Numbered from the stretch's first letter, positions 35,291-43,665 are shown. The stretch is 64,000 bases of DNA from Mucilaginibacter phenanthrenivorans (GCF_024721155.1 NZ_JAHVAP010000015.1:79226-143225); one strand, 5' to 3'. Notes: generated by a model not told the origin, from the sequence alone. Made by a program: numbers and translations.

Positions 35291-35992
35291 TTGGAAGTTA
35301 AGCTACCCACATTTAACTCAGTATTTTCAATCGATTGTGTAATATTCGGTTTTGAAGCCGGTGAACTTAAAATATTACTCATAGAACGAAACGAAGAGCC
35401 CTTTAAGGACTGGCTTGCCTTGCCCGGCTATATAGTTGAGCAGGATGAAAGCATTGACGATGCTGCCGAACGTATTTTATATGAGCTTACCGGCCTGCGC
35501 GACCTGCACATGCAACAGTTCCATACTTTTGGAGAGGTTGCCCGTCACCCGCAGGGCCGCGTAATAACGGTTGCCTACTATGCGTTGATCCGCATAAACG
35601 GGCAAAAGGAGCTACGGCCGGTTACCCAATACGCCCGTAAAGCCTTTTGGCACCCGGTTAACGAATTGCCCAAGCTGGCGTTCGACCACTCTGAAATCTT
35701 TGAAACCGGCTTTAACAAGATCCGCCGCCGCTTAAATTACCAGCCAATAGCATTTGAGCTGCTGCCTGAAAAGTTTACGCTTACACAGCTACAATCGCTT
35801 TACGAGGCGGTTTTAAACAAAAAGCTGGACAAGCGGAACTTCAGAAAGAAAATGCTGAGTTACGGCTTCTTAAAAGAACTGGACGAAAAGCAAAAAGGCG
35901 TATCCTATCGCGCAGCAAAACTCTACAAATTCGACCGCCGCAAATATGCGAAGATCTTTAATAATGAATTGAACCTGGATAAGGTGGGTTGA
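35291..35992 (+). CDS. Nudix-domain transcriptional regulator (NrtR/AraR-like)
   Basis: The 233-aa protein begins at TTG 35291; no ATG is available nearby. Residues 1-140 form a Nudix fold (IDCVIFGFEAGELKILLIER, DWLALPGYIVEQDE). The Nudix box is degenerate: RILYELTGL replaces the catalytic REx-EExG pattern, so two catalytic Glu are missing and hydrolysis is unlikely. Residues of about 150-225 (FTLTQLQSLYEAVLNKKLD, RNFRKKMLSYGFLKEL) form the winged helix of NrtR-type repressors. It is divergent from pfkA and may sense a sugar or nucleotide-sugar ligand to control glycolysis (inference). Confidence 0.88.
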   Translation: MEVKLPTFNSVFSIDCVIFGFEAGELKILLIERNEEPFKDWLALPGYIVEQDESIDDAAERILYELTGLRDLHMQQFHTFGEVARHPQGRVITVAYYALIRINGQKELRPVTQYARKAFWHPVNELPKLAFDHSEIFETGFNKIRRRLNYQPIAFELLPEKFTLTQLQSLYEAVLNKKLDKRNFRKKMLSYGFLKELDEKQKGVSYRAAKLYKFDRRKYAKIFNNELNLDKVG

Positions 35993-36075
35993 GTTTAGTT
36001 AATTAGAGGTTAGAGACCAGAGATTAGTTTTTTGGTCCGAAAGTCAGTAAAGTCCGGAAGTCCGAAGGAAAAAGA

Positions 36076-36106
36076 AAGGCCCTTGCAATTTAATTGCAAG
36101 GGCCTT
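36076..36106. terminator. Bidirectional terminator between Nudix regulator and BadF kinase
   Basis: Arms at 36076-36090 and 36092-36106 (AAGGCCCTTGCAATT and its complement) form a perfect 15-bp inverted repeat; the AATTTAATT centre serves as loop. A-rich upstream and TATATATTTT downstream sequence suits termination from both sides. Confidence 0.8.
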
Positions 36107-36168
36107 ATATATTTTGGCTAGTCTCCAAACCCAACTAATCTCTAATCAACTAGTCTCTAATTAACTAA

Positions 36169-37026
36169 CTACAACTGATGCGCCATTTCCAAATGGAACT
36201 TCACCAAATTGTCTATGGGTGAGCGGATGATGTTGCCCACAACCATGCCGTTTTCAACTACCAATTCTTCCAACACATTGCGGAAGTTGTAGCCTACTGA
36301 GCCGATACAGTTAAAGCTGTATTTTTGATAATCAGGGTAGTGGGTTACCAGGTTGCGGAAGAAATCTTCGAACGAGGTACGTACCAAATTTCTGGAGTAT
36401 TCAATATGTACGTTATTATCGTAAACAAACTTGCTGAAGCTTGCACAAAAGCGATTGGCGCGCGGCTGGGTATAAACCTGCTCGTTCACATCATCAGGTG
36501 TAAGCTTGTAGGTTTCCCAAAACAGGTTGCGCACAGGCTCCGGCATATAGCCGCGTAAATAATCTACAAGTAGTTTTTTACCGATGTAACATCCGCTGCC
36601 TTCGTCACCTAAAATATACGCGCCCGAATCGATATTCATGGTTACTTCCTTACCATTATAGAGGCAAGTGTTTGTTCCTGTACCTAATATGGCTGCAAAA
36701 CCTTCGTTGGTACCAAGCAAAGCACGTGCAGCTGCCAGCAGGTCATGGCCGATATAAACTTTTGATTTGGCGAATACAACCTGCATTGCTTCCTTAACAA
36801 GGTTGCGCATTTCGTCGGTTGAGCAGCCTGCGCCGTAATAATTAACTTCGGTGATGGCATCCTTATCCAGGTCTGTCGGCAAGCTTTCACCTAACGACTG
36901 GATGATGTACTCTTTACTTGAAAAATAGGGATTATAACCTTCTGTGTTAAAGTATACTTTTTTTCCTTCTTCGGTAACCAGGCACCAGTTGGTTTTAGTA
37001 GAGCCACCGTCAGCAATTATGATCAT
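36169..37026 (-). CDS. BadF/BadG/BcrA-type kinase, likely N-acetylglucosamine kinase
   Basis: The 285-aa protein has an intact phosphate-1 motif IADGGSTKTNWCLV at the N-terminus, YIGHDLLAAARALLG (catalytic Asp), phosphate-2 FAAILGTGTNTCLYNG, YILGDEGSGCYIGKKLL, and the late adenosine-type motif FNCIGSVGYNFRNVL. This matches eukaryotic-type NAGK homologues in Bacteroidota that phosphorylate N-acetylglucosamine or other sugars. It is monocistronic, followed by the terminator at 36076. It is the active-looking paralogue of the protein at 33332. Confidence 0.88.
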   Translation of the reverse strand: MIIIADGGSTKTNWCLVTEEGKKVYFNTEGYNPYFSSKEYIIQSLGESLPTDLDKDAITEVNYYGAGCSTDEMRNLVKEAMQVVFAKSKVYIGHDLLAAARALLGTNEGFAAILGTGTNTCLYNGKEVTMNIDSGAYILGDEGSGCYIGKKLLVDYLRGYMPEPVRNLFWETYKLTPDDVNEQVYTQPRANRFCASFSKFVYDNNVHIEYSRNLVRTSFEDFFRNLVTHYPDYQKYSFNCIGSVGYNFRNVLEELVVENGMVVGNIIRSPIDNLVKFHLEMAHQL

Positions 37027-37523
37027 AAAATAAGTTTATTTAAAAAAATCGGATAAAAGTATGATTTACTTATTGTAATTAAAACACTTTGCTTTGTAAA
37101 AAGTAAAAATCTTCATCAAAAATTAACGTTGATTTGTTAGCAAATTTTAAAGGCGCGTATCCCATTCCAGTAAACAAATACCTGTAACCAAGCATGTTTA
37201 ATAATTCAGTTGTTTATTGTTAAATATAAATTTCTTGCTTTACGGGGCAATTGGTTTATAATTGTTTGCAATTATATATATAATTTAACAAATATTTATG
37301 TGTAAAGGTTTGATAGTTACTGTAAATAGTAATTTGTCATTTGTACACTATGTATCTGCCGTGTTTATAAGGTTTAAAAACGCTGTGTTATTGAAATACT
37401 TCAGCAATTACCAATCTGCTATTTGATTTTTCAGGCATATTTTTGCATATTTGCACCGCGAAATCGTAATGTTTTCACAAAAGATGTTCGAAACTCTTTG
37501 TGTGTACTGCGAATAACGCAGAT
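37027..37523. other. AT-rich spacer between BadF kinase and tRNA-Arg
   Basis: I see no gene in these 497 bases. A TATTTTTG box at 37438-37445 fits TAnnTTTG and could drive the tRNA with a leader of about 70 nt. A GTGTAAAGG half-site at 37299 resembles the pfkA palindrome arm. The rest is AT-rich with no clear repeats. Confidence 0.5.
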
Positions 37524-37597
37524 GGTCCTATAGCTCAGCTGGATAGAGCAACAGATTTCTAATCTGTAGGTCTCAGGTTCGAATCCTGATGGGATCA
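37524..37597 (+). tRNA. tRNA-Arg (anticodon TCT)
   Basis: The 74-nt cloverleaf has acceptor GGTCCTA with TGGGATC (one G-T wobble at the second pair and one at the sixth), D arm GCTC...GAGC, anticodon stem ACAGA/TCTGT with loop TTTCTAA giving anticodon TCT (decodes AGA), and T arm TCAGG-TTCGAAT-CCTGA. Discriminator A is at 37597. CCA is not encoded. It is followed by a terminator hairpin, and its 3' end is partly duplicated near 38459. Confidence 0.96.
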
Positions 37598-37604
37598 CAT
37601 TTTA

Positions 37605-37640
37605 AGGAAGCCTTGAGTCGGAAGATTTGAGGCTTTTTTG
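37605..37640 (+). terminator. Terminator of the tRNA-Arg gene (first of four related copies)
   Basis: GGAAGCCTT...GAGGCTTTTTTG forms a stem with a T-run right after the tRNA. Related hairpins built on AAGCCTCAAGTCG recur at 38497, 39589 and 40683, each at the end of a gene of the lipoprotein cassette. Confidence 0.7.
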
Positions 37641-37644
37641 TTTT

Positions 37645-37670
37645 AAACAATTTATGTAGATACCTTTAAA
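37645..37670 (+). repeat. 26-bp direct repeat, left copy
   Basis: This 26-bp segment (begins AAACAATTTATG, ends ACCTTTAAA) is identical to 40720-40745. The two copies bracket the three lipoprotein genes and both directly follow a copy of the terminator. This is the pattern left by duplication or insertion next to the tRNA. Confidence 0.75.
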
Positions 37671-37688
37671 GAATCCTGTTACCTTTCA

Positions 37689-38402
37689 ATGAAGAACCTT
37701 TATATCTTAATACTATCGGCTTTTTTTTTATTAACAGCCTGTAACCACCATTCTAAAACTACCTCGTCAAGAATCAAAATCGTTAATAAGTCAGTTATTA
37801 AGCATGTGGTTAGCGCTGACACCACATTAGCTTGTGCTGATTATAATGACGCTGGAGATTACTATGCAGATGACGGACCAACGTTAAAAGAGTATGAACA
37901 TAAAAGAAAACGGTATTTTAACGGAAAAAAGAAGTTGTCTGAAGATTATGTACGCAGATATTTGTTTGATGAAATGTGGTCAGTTTCGGACACAACTGTT
38001 TGGAATAAAGATACTTCACAAGAAACATTAGACGATATATCAAATGCTGAATATTATTTTATAAAAACTGTCACAGTTACCTCAATTTACAAAGGGATCA
38101 TATATGAAAAGTTAACCGATGAAGAGTCGACAAAATATTTTTTGACCATTGATAAAAAAGGCAGATTTATCTCACGGATACTGATAGCGTGGTACGGACC
38201 TTTAGGCACATACGTTGATAATGAAGGTGCTAAACATCCTTATTACACCTCCCTAAGCGGATGTATATCTAATGGGACAATACAATTACAAGATGACCGT
38301 GACCAGGGGCGTATAACAAATGACAATGGTACCTATAAAATACAATCTGACGGAAAAATAACAAGGGTTGTACTCGAACAAAACCATGGTAAAACCAAGT
38401 AA
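37689..38402 (+). CDS. Lipoprotein of unknown function
   Basis: The 237-aa protein has a lipoprotein signal (lipobox LTAC, Cys at residue 18: FFLLTACNHH). The rest is soluble, hydrophilic and Asp/Tyr-rich near residue 50 (ADYNDAGDYYADDGP), with no family I recognise. It lies between tRNA-Arg and a degenerate copy of the tRNA 3' end, so it may have arrived with, or been enclosed by, the repeat structure. Codon use looks more AT-rich than the metabolic genes nearby, consistent with recent acquisition (visual impression only). Confidence 0.72.
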   Translation: MKNLYILILSAFFLLTACNHHSKTTSSRIKIVNKSVIKHVVSADTTLACADYNDAGDYYADDGPTLKEYEHKRKRYFNGKKKLSEDYVRRYLFDEMWSVSDTTVWNKDTSQETLDDISNAEYYFIKTVTVTSIYKGIIYEKLTDEESTKYFLTIDKKGRFISRILIAWYGPLGTYVDNEGAKHPYYTSLSGCISNGTIQLQDDRDQGRITNDNGTYKIQSDGKITRVVLEQNHGKTK

Positions 38403-38458
38403 GTATGTATTATAAACCGTGACCCCACTCGCAAATTTTTCTTAATTGATCAACAAAA

Positions 38459-38529
38459 TGGTTCGTGTAAAATCCAGCCGGGATCACTTTTAATTAAAAG
38501 CCTCAAGTCGAAAATTTCAAGGCTTTTTT
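38459..38529 (+). repeat. tRNA-Arg 3'-end remnant plus second terminator copy
   Basis: GGTTCG, AATCC, GGGATCAC, TTTTAA, AAGCCT and AGTCG occur in the same order and nearly the same spacing as in the tRNA-Arg 3' half and its terminator (37575-37640). The T-arm stem has decayed and a short insertion sits in the T loop. It therefore looks like a duplicated, degenerate tRNA 3' end followed by a still-intact terminator (38497-38529). Confidence 0.65.
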
Positions 38530-38646
38530 AGTATACGTCCGGTGCATACATATATTATATTGATATGTTTTGGAGAAAAGATCGGCAGGTATTTCTTGCT
38601 GGTTAACAATTAGTTAACTGATAGATTAACATTTATATTGGGTGCT

Positions 38647-38654
38647 TATTTTTG
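38647..38654 (+). promoter_or_regulatory. Putative -7 box for the first duplicated lipoprotein gene
   Basis: TATTTTTG fits TAnnTTTG, 63 bp upstream of the ATG at 38717. The equivalent position in the second unit reads TACTTTG, missing one base of the spacer, so the two copies may be expressed at different levels. Confidence 0.45.
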
Positions 38655-38716
38655 CTTGAATGTACTTTATTATAGGTATAATTGTTCTGATAAATTATCC
38701 TCTTAAAACACTCAAA

Positions 38717-39538
38717 ATGAAACTGAATCTTACTCGCACATTGGTTTTATTGGCAGTCATTGTGGTATGCTACGCGTCATGTAAAAAGCAGAATGCACCG
38801 TCGGCAGGCAACACTACCAAAGCTGTTATTGATTACAAAGCACTAAGCAGCACTATCGGCACGCAATTTTATAAGTCAATAACTGGCCAATATGGTGGAA
38901 CTGACGTAAATAAAGGCATAACCTCACCGGATGAAGCTGTTGCCGCAAACAAAAAGTTTTCACTTAACAGCATAGCTCCTTTATGTGGTACCATTATCGA
39001 CACAACGTATAAAACGGAAACCGTAAACCCCGCAACGGCTTCCTTTACAACGCATTTTGAGAACTTCCATTTTACCTACACCTGCGATGCGGGTCGGGTT
39101 GACGGTTATCTCGTTCGCGACAGCCTGGTAAATGTGTCCGTTCAAAATTTGTTTGCTTCTAACACCTACGCAGTTACGCAAAATTATGCTGTTAAGGCGC
39201 TTGATCAAACCTATAAGTACGTTTCTATGGACGGCTCACTAAGCTCGCTGGTGGCAACCGGGAACAGTGAAGCACTCTCTGTAAAATCAACCGCATCTAT
39301 TTATTATTTAGTTGGCCTTAGGGTAAACTTTGCTTCAGGCCCTGCTGATATTACTGCCGGTACCACAAGTTTTAAAACTACTACAACAGTGTATGGCCCG
39401 GAAACAAGCTATATACATAATGTTACAACCTATTATGGCACTATCCAATATTTAGGCAATCACAAGGCAAAGGTTACCTTTATCCCGGGAGCGGCCTACA
39501 TAGTTGATTTGATAACCGGTGTCGCTACACCTGCTTAA
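38717..39538 (+). CDS. Lipoprotein of unknown function, duplicated copy 1
   Basis: The protein is 273 aa from ATG 38717, where a lipoprotein signal begins (lipobox YASC: VVCYASCKKQNAP). The 19 codons upstream to 38660 are non-coding, since they are equally conserved in the spacer of the other unit. The mature part is Thr/Ser/Tyr-rich and probably beta-structured (TSFKTTTTVYGPET, HKAKVTFIPGAAYIVDLI), with paired Cys (PLCGTII, YTCDAG). No known domain. Closely related to the protein at 39809; the two differ mostly around residues 75-110 and in the later third. Confidence 0.75.
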   Translation: MKLNLTRTLVLLAVIVVCYASCKKQNAPSAGNTTKAVIDYKALSSTIGTQFYKSITGQYGGTDVNKGITSPDEAVAANKKFSLNSIAPLCGTIIDTTYKTETVNPATASFTTHFENFHFTYTCDAGRVDGYLVRDSLVNVSVQNLFASNTYAVTQNYAVKALDQTYKYVSMDGSLSSLVATGNSEALSVKSTASIYYLVGLRVNFASGPADITAGTTSFKTTTTVYGPETSYIHNVTTYYGTIQYLGNHKAKVTFIPGAAYIVDLITGVATPA

Positions 39539-39588
39539 AATTTAACGATTAGGATATTCCTGAAAGATCAACAGGATGACAAAAAGTC

Positions 39589-39625
39589 AAAAGCCTCAAG
39601 TCGAAAGTCTTGAGGCTTTTTTAGT
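39589..39625 (+). terminator. Terminator of duplicated lipoprotein copy 1
   Basis: AAAAGCCTCAAG (39589-39600) pairs perfectly with CTTGAGGCTTTT (39609-39620) around TCGAAAGT, followed by TT. It is the best-preserved of the four related hairpins. Confidence 0.8.
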
Positions 39626-39808
39626 ATACGTCCGGTATATACATTTTATCATATTGCTATGTTTTGGAGAAAAGACTTCAGGTGTTTCTCGCTGGTTAAC
39701 AATTGATTAACTGATAGATTAATATTCATATTATGTACTTACTTTGCTTTAATGTGCTTTATTATAGGTATCATTGTTCCGATAAATTATCCTCTTAAAA
39801 CACTCAAA

Positions 39809-40636
39809 ATGAAACTAAACCTTACCCGCACATTATTTGTGCTGGCAGCCGTTGTGTTATTTTACACGTCTTGTAAAAAGCAGAATACACCGTCAGCAAG
39901 CAGTGCTACCACTAAAGCTGTTATTGATTACAAAACGCTAAGCAGCACTATCGGTACGCAATTTTATAAGTCAATTACAGGGCAATACGGCGGAACCGAT
40001 GTAAACAAAGGTATAACTACACCTTTTGCCACCCATGATGTTGGAAATCAAAAGGTTTTGCTTAGCAGTGTTCCTTTATGTGGTTTCGTTATGGATACAA
40101 CATTTAGTACTAAAACAGGAATAAACCCTATGGTAGATACCGTTAAAACACATTTTGAGAACCTTCATTTAACTTACACCTGCGATGCAGGACAGGTTAA
40201 CGGATACATAGTTCGCGATAGCCTGGTAAATGTGTTAAATCATAGTCTCTTCGTTTTCGATACTTACGCAATCACGCAATATTACGCTGTTAAGGCACTT
40301 GATCAAACCTACAAGCTTGTTTCTATGGATGGTTCTCTCAGCTCATTTGTAGAAACAAAGAACATTGAAGCGCCTAATTCAGTTTCAACTGCTTCTATCT
40401 ATTATTTGGTAGGCCTTAAAGTAAATTTTGCCTCGGGTTCGGCTGATATTACTGCCGGTACCACAAGTTTTAAAACCACAAGTTCAGAGTTTGGCCCACA
40501 GTTAAATTATAAGACCATAACTACAACCTATTATGGCACTATTGTGTATTTGGGCAAACATAAAGCAAAGGTTACTTTTACCCCGGGAGCGGCTTACATA
40601 GTTGATTTGGTTACCGGTGTTGCTACACCTGCTTAA
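39809..40636 (+). CDS. Lipoprotein of unknown function, duplicated copy 2
   Basis: The 275-aa protein starts at ATG 39809 with lipobox YTSC (FYTSCKKQN). It is colinear with the protein at 38717: SSTIGTQFYKSITGQYGGTD and SIYYLVGL.VNFASG occur in both. Cys residues (PLCGFVM, YTCDAG) are kept. Function is unknown; exported and membrane-anchored. It is followed by the fourth terminator copy and the right 26-bp direct repeat. Confidence 0.75.
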   Translation: MKLNLTRTLFVLAAVVLFYTSCKKQNTPSASSATTKAVIDYKTLSSTIGTQFYKSITGQYGGTDVNKGITTPFATHDVGNQKVLLSSVPLCGFVMDTTFSTKTGINPMVDTVKTHFENLHLTYTCDAGQVNGYIVRDSLVNVLNHSLFVFDTYAITQYYAVKALDQTYKLVSMDGSLSSFVETKNIEAPNSVSTASIYYLVGLKVNFASGSADITAGTTSFKTTSSEFGPQLNYKTITTTYYGTIVYLGKHKAKVTFTPGAAYIVDLVTGVATPA

Positions 40637-40682
40637 ATTTTGACGATTAGGATATTCCTGAAAGATCAACAGGATAACAAAG

Positions 40683-40745
40683 AAGCCTCAAGTCGAAAGT
40701 CTTGAGGTTTCTTTGTTATAAACAATTTATGTAGATACCTTTAAA
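40683..40745 (+). repeat. Fourth terminator copy and right 26-bp direct repeat
   Basis: AAGCCTCAAG/CTTGAGGTTT (40683-40710) is the fourth hairpin, with one changed pair and a weaker T-run. It is directly followed by CTTTGTTAT and by 40720-40745, which is identical over 26 bp to 37645-37670 after the first terminator. This marks the right edge of the cassette. Confidence 0.75.
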
Positions 40746-40864
40746 AGGATTTATGTATCGAATATTTAAAGTAATGGGGCCTGTTTGCCAACTATCCCAG
40801 TCGTCCGTTGCATGAACGGTGTGAGCTTTACGGGCATTAAGGGTTTGCTGCGTTATTGATAAAA

Positions 40865-41668
40865 TTATTTTTGTTTACCAATTGGCGCCTGCCTTGCGGC
40901 TTCAATGATAAGTTTGGCAACTTCGATAGGATGCGATTCATAGACAGAATGACTTGCTCCGTTAACTTCTACCGTGTGACTGTTGGCTCGTTTGGCATAC
41001 ATGCGTTCCAGGTCGGGATTAATGATGCGGTCAGATTTGGCAACCATATACCAGTTTGGTTTTGATCTCCATGCCGGATTTTGGATTACCGCATGGAAGA
41101 CCTCGTCCGCTGTAAGCATTTGTGCATGAGCGGCAAATTCTGCTATCCCTGCAGGCAGGTCAGCAGCAAAGTCAGCATGGAAATGCGCAGGGTTGATATA
41201 ATCAAAGCCATCTGCGGTTTTTTGAAGTGATTTATATGCCGGTGGATACAATTTTCCATTGGCTGCTTCATTCTCCCCTTTATCCGGCGCGTGCGCGGCA
41301 ATATAGACCAGGCCTGCAACATGCGGATCATTACCGGCTTCTGTTATAATTGCACCGCCATAACTATGGGCTACTAAAATGCAGGGTCCATCCTGCAGAT
41401 CTAAAATTCGTTTAACCGCATTTACATCATTAGCAAATGTGGTTAGCGGCTGTTGCACAATACTCACATGGTAGCCTTTTTTTATTAAGATATCATAAAC
41501 AGGCTTCCAGCCGGAACCGTCTACGAAAGCCCCATGTACCAGGACGACATTTTTAGTGCCGGATGGTTGTTGTTGTGCCTCAGCTACAGCAAAGGTTAAT
41601 ATCAAGGCGAAAAATAAGCCGATTTTTGATAGCCTGGCGATGATGTTGGTTGACTTTTTCATATTCAT
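40865..41668 (-). CDS. Exported alpha/beta-hydrolase
   Basis: The protein is 267 aa from ATG 41668 (a second ATG at 41662 is equally possible). It has a signal peptide with hydrophobic core LFFALILTFAVAEAQ. Oxyanion segment VLVHGAFVDGSGW, nucleophile Ser in VAHSYGG, Asp in VAKSDRIINPDLE and His in NGASHSVYESHP form a complete triad in the usual order. The family resembles exported salicylate-esterase/hydroxynitrile-lyase-like hydrolases. Substrate is unknown. It is last in a run of four minus-strand genes behind the GntR regulator. Confidence 0.88.
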   Translation of the reverse strand: MNMKKSTNIIARLSKIGLFFALILTFAVAEAQQQPSGTKNVVLVHGAFVDGSGWKPVYDILIKKGYHVSIVQQPLTTFANDVNAVKRILDLQDGPCILVAHSYGGAIITEAGNDPHVAGLVYIAAHAPDKGENEAANGKLYPPAYKSLQKTADGFDYINPAHFHADFAADLPAGIAEFAAHAQMLTADEVFHAVIQNPAWRSKPNWYMVAKSDRIINPDLERMYAKRANSHTVEVNGASHSVYESHPIEVAKLIIEAARQAPIGKQK

Positions 41669-41731
41669 AAAGTTTTTATTATTAAAATTCAAGGTTGTGT
41701 GTGCCCTGGTAACGGGTGTATAAACATTTAG

Positions 41732-42133
41732 TTAGATTTTTAAGCCCCCAAAAATGCTGGTCATCATAATAACCAGAACGGTGAACGTTATCCATGTATA
41801 TAATTTGTCTTTTTCAATAATGAAGCCTACAAGGGAAAAAGCGATCCGCAAAATAGGTGTAATGATAAGTGCCACTACACCCAGCTCAACAATGCCTTTT
41901 GCATTGACGGTGTACGCGCCTTTGAAAATTTCGTCCAGGCTTGTGTACCCGGCCTTGGTGCCGATAAATAAATGGTAATGGGGAACTGCCTGGGCTCCGA
42001 ACTGTTTAAGATATATTAAACCACCGATGAGCACGATTAGGCTGGCGGTGATCACACCAAATCTTAATTGCAACCCGATGAGCCGCTCAATATCGTGATC
42101 TGCTGAAGTTTTTTTAGAAATTAAATTTTTCAT
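41732..42133 (-). CDS. DUF1634 membrane protein
   Basis: The 133-aa protein has three hydrophobic segments (VITASLIVLIGGLIYL, VELGVVALIITPILRIAFSL, WITFTVLVIMMTSIF). DUF1634 proteins are typically encoded next to TauE/SafE exporters, as here (23 bp downstream of one), and are presumed accessory subunits. The segment IVELGVVALIITPILRIAFS is typical of the family. No catalytic residues are expected. Confidence 0.85.
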   Translation of the reverse strand: MKNLISKKTSADHDIERLIGLQLRFGVITASLIVLIGGLIYLKQFGAQAVPHYHLFIGTKAGYTSLDEIFKGAYTVNAKGIVELGVVALIITPILRIAFSLVGFIIEKDKLYTWITFTVLVIMMTSIFGGLKI

Positions 42134-42156
42134 TTTTCAAATGATTAAATGATGCA

Positions 42157-42990
42157 TTAAAATTGATGATGATAACCGTTATAGATCATTTCCAGGGCTA
42201 CGAATGAAATAGCCACGCAAAAAATATACTTCAACACCTTCGGATCCAGCCGGGTAAGTAATTTGGAACCGGTGAAAGCGCCTGCAAGCACCCCTAGCAC
42301 AACGGGAAAGGCAATGCCAGCGTCCATATAACCCCTTTGCAGGTAAATTACGGCACTGGCCGCTGCTGTAACACCAATCATGAAGTTACTGGTCGTGGTG
42401 CTTACTTTAAAGGGAATATGCATGGTGGAATCCATAGCCAGCACCTTTAACGCCCCCGAACCGATCCCAAGCAGGCCGGAAAGCACACCCGCAAGTGTCA
42501 TAATGGAAAATCCAGCTCCGACGTTTTTTAGCTGATAAGCTACCTCACCATCTTTGCCGGGGTAGGTGCTGTTCAGTTTCATTTTTAACGCCATGTTACT
42601 TCCAGTGGTCAGTACCTCCTGGTTTTTTTTTCGGATGGTCATATAAGCGGAGAATAAAAGAATGGCGCCAAATAAAATGGCAATAGTGTTGGTCGCTGTA
42701 TAAACAGCGATCACTGCCCCGCCAACGGCGCCAATTGTTGTGGCGATTTCAAGGAACATCCCAAGGCGGATATTGGTGATGCCTTCTTTAACGTAGGCGC
42801 TGGCTGCACCGGAAGAATTGGCAATCGAAGCCAGCAGTGCGGCGCCAATTGCATACCGTATATCGACGTGAAAAACAAGGGTTAATAATGGGATAATAAC
42901 AACGCCGCCGCCCAAACCGGTGAGCGAACCGACCAGACCGGCAAGATAGGCGCCGGCAAGTAATATCAGTGTGAATGTTAAAATAGTCAT
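42157..42990 (-). CDS. TauE/SafE-family anion/sulfonate exporter
   Basis: The 277-aa, about 8-TM protein has the duplicated family motif: GSLTGLGGGVVIIPLL near the N-terminus and GVLSGLLGIGSGALKVLAM in the second half. TauE/SafE permeases move sulfite, sulfoacetate or related organosulfur anions across the inner membrane. It starts four bases after the GntR regulator stop and is followed by DUF1634, so it is clearly in one operon. The real substrate is not shown by sequence. Confidence 0.93.
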   Translation of the reverse strand: MTILTFTLILLAGAYLAGLVGSLTGLGGGVVIIPLLTLVFHVDIRYAIGAALLASIANSSGAASAYVKEGITNIRLGMFLEIATTIGAVGGAVIAVYTATNTIAILFGAILLFSAYMTIRKKNQEVLTTGSNMALKMKLNSTYPGKDGEVAYQLKNVGAGFSIMTLAGVLSGLLGIGSGALKVLAMDSTMHIPFKVSTTTSNFMIGVTAAASAVIYLQRGYMDAGIAFPVVLGVLAGAFTGSKLLTRLDPKVLKYIFCVAISFVALEMIYNGYHHQF

Positions 42991-42994
42991 CGTT

Positions 42995-43645
42995 TTAATA
43001 ATTATTGTCCAGGATAAGTTTGATAATGTCCAGCGCCTGCTTTCTTTTTTTGCCTTTGATCGCTTTGTACAAGTCCTCGTGCAAATGGTGGCTCAATGCA
43101 AAATGGCCAATGCCCTGCAATTCGCGCTGTGAAAAAAATGAGCGTATGGTTTGGGTGAAATGCTGATAAAGATTAAATAAAACTTTATTTGAGGAGGCTT
43201 TGGCAATTGCCACGTGGAAGGCTACGTCCGCATTTGTACATTGCAGCCGGTCTTCGTCGGCTATAGCTTGTTTGCGAAGCGCAAGCTGCTGTTCCATTTC
43301 CTGCAGCTGCTCAGCGGTATGGTGCTCAACCGCCAGTTTGACAATTTCTTCCTCCAGCAGTTTCCTTACGGCATTGATTTCGTCAAAGTCAGCGTTTTTC
43401 AAGCGCTCATCTATGGTTTGAGATGGGTTTTCTTCATTTACAATCGTGCCGTTCCCTTGTTGCACCATTACAACACCCGCCATTGACAGGCTTTTAATCG
43501 CTTCCCTGATTGTAGAGCGCCCAACCGAGTAGGTTGCCATTAGCTCCTTTTCCGTAGGTATTTTTTCACCGGCCTTGTATTTTTTATCCAGAATATCCTG
43601 CCGGATGCGGACGCTGATTTGATCTGATAGTCTTTCGCTTTTCAT
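42995..43645 (-). CDS. GntR/FadR-family transcriptional regulator
   Basis: The 216-aa protein has an N-terminal winged HTH (IRQDILDKKYKAGEKIPTE, STIREAIKSLSMAGVV) and a C-terminal FCD-type helical domain with the metal/ligand-binding pattern (NADVAFHVAIAKASSN, HHLHEDLYKAIKG). It is first in the operon with TauE/SafE, DUF1634 and a hydrolase, and probably represses it in the absence of an acidic ligand. The palindrome TTTAAAGGT-N3-ACCTTTAAA at 43683-43703 is the likely autoregulatory operator. Confidence 0.93.
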   Translation of the reverse strand: MKSERLSDQISVRIRQDILDKKYKAGEKIPTEKELMATYSVGRSTIREAIKSLSMAGVVMVQQGNGTIVNEENPSQTIDERLKNADFDEINAVRKLLEEEIVKLAVEHHTAEQLQEMEQQLALRKQAIADEDRLQCTNADVAFHVAIAKASSNKVLFNLYQHFTQTIRSFFSQRELQGIGHFALSHHLHEDLYKAIKGKKRKQALDIIKLILDNNY

Positions 43646-43665
43646 ATAGCTCTTATTTAATAATT

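Larger units (their letters stand above)
38501..40690 (+). repeat. Tandem duplication of a ~1.09-kb promoter-lipoprotein-terminator unit
   Basis: Two consecutive units, about 38501-39595 and 39596-40690, align from the terminator (CCTCAAGTCG) through a common promoter region (AGTATACGTCCGGT, TGTTTTGGAGAAAAGA, CTGGTTAACAATT) and the gene to the shared tail (GATTAGGATATTCCTGAAAG). Similarity in the non-coding parts is as high as in the coding part, so the duplication looks fairly recent. Confidence 0.85.

Noticed and set aside
37524..40745. A complete integrative element at tRNA-Arg
   Set aside because: No integrase, relaxase, replication or mobility gene is present; only a small repeat-built cassette can be supported.
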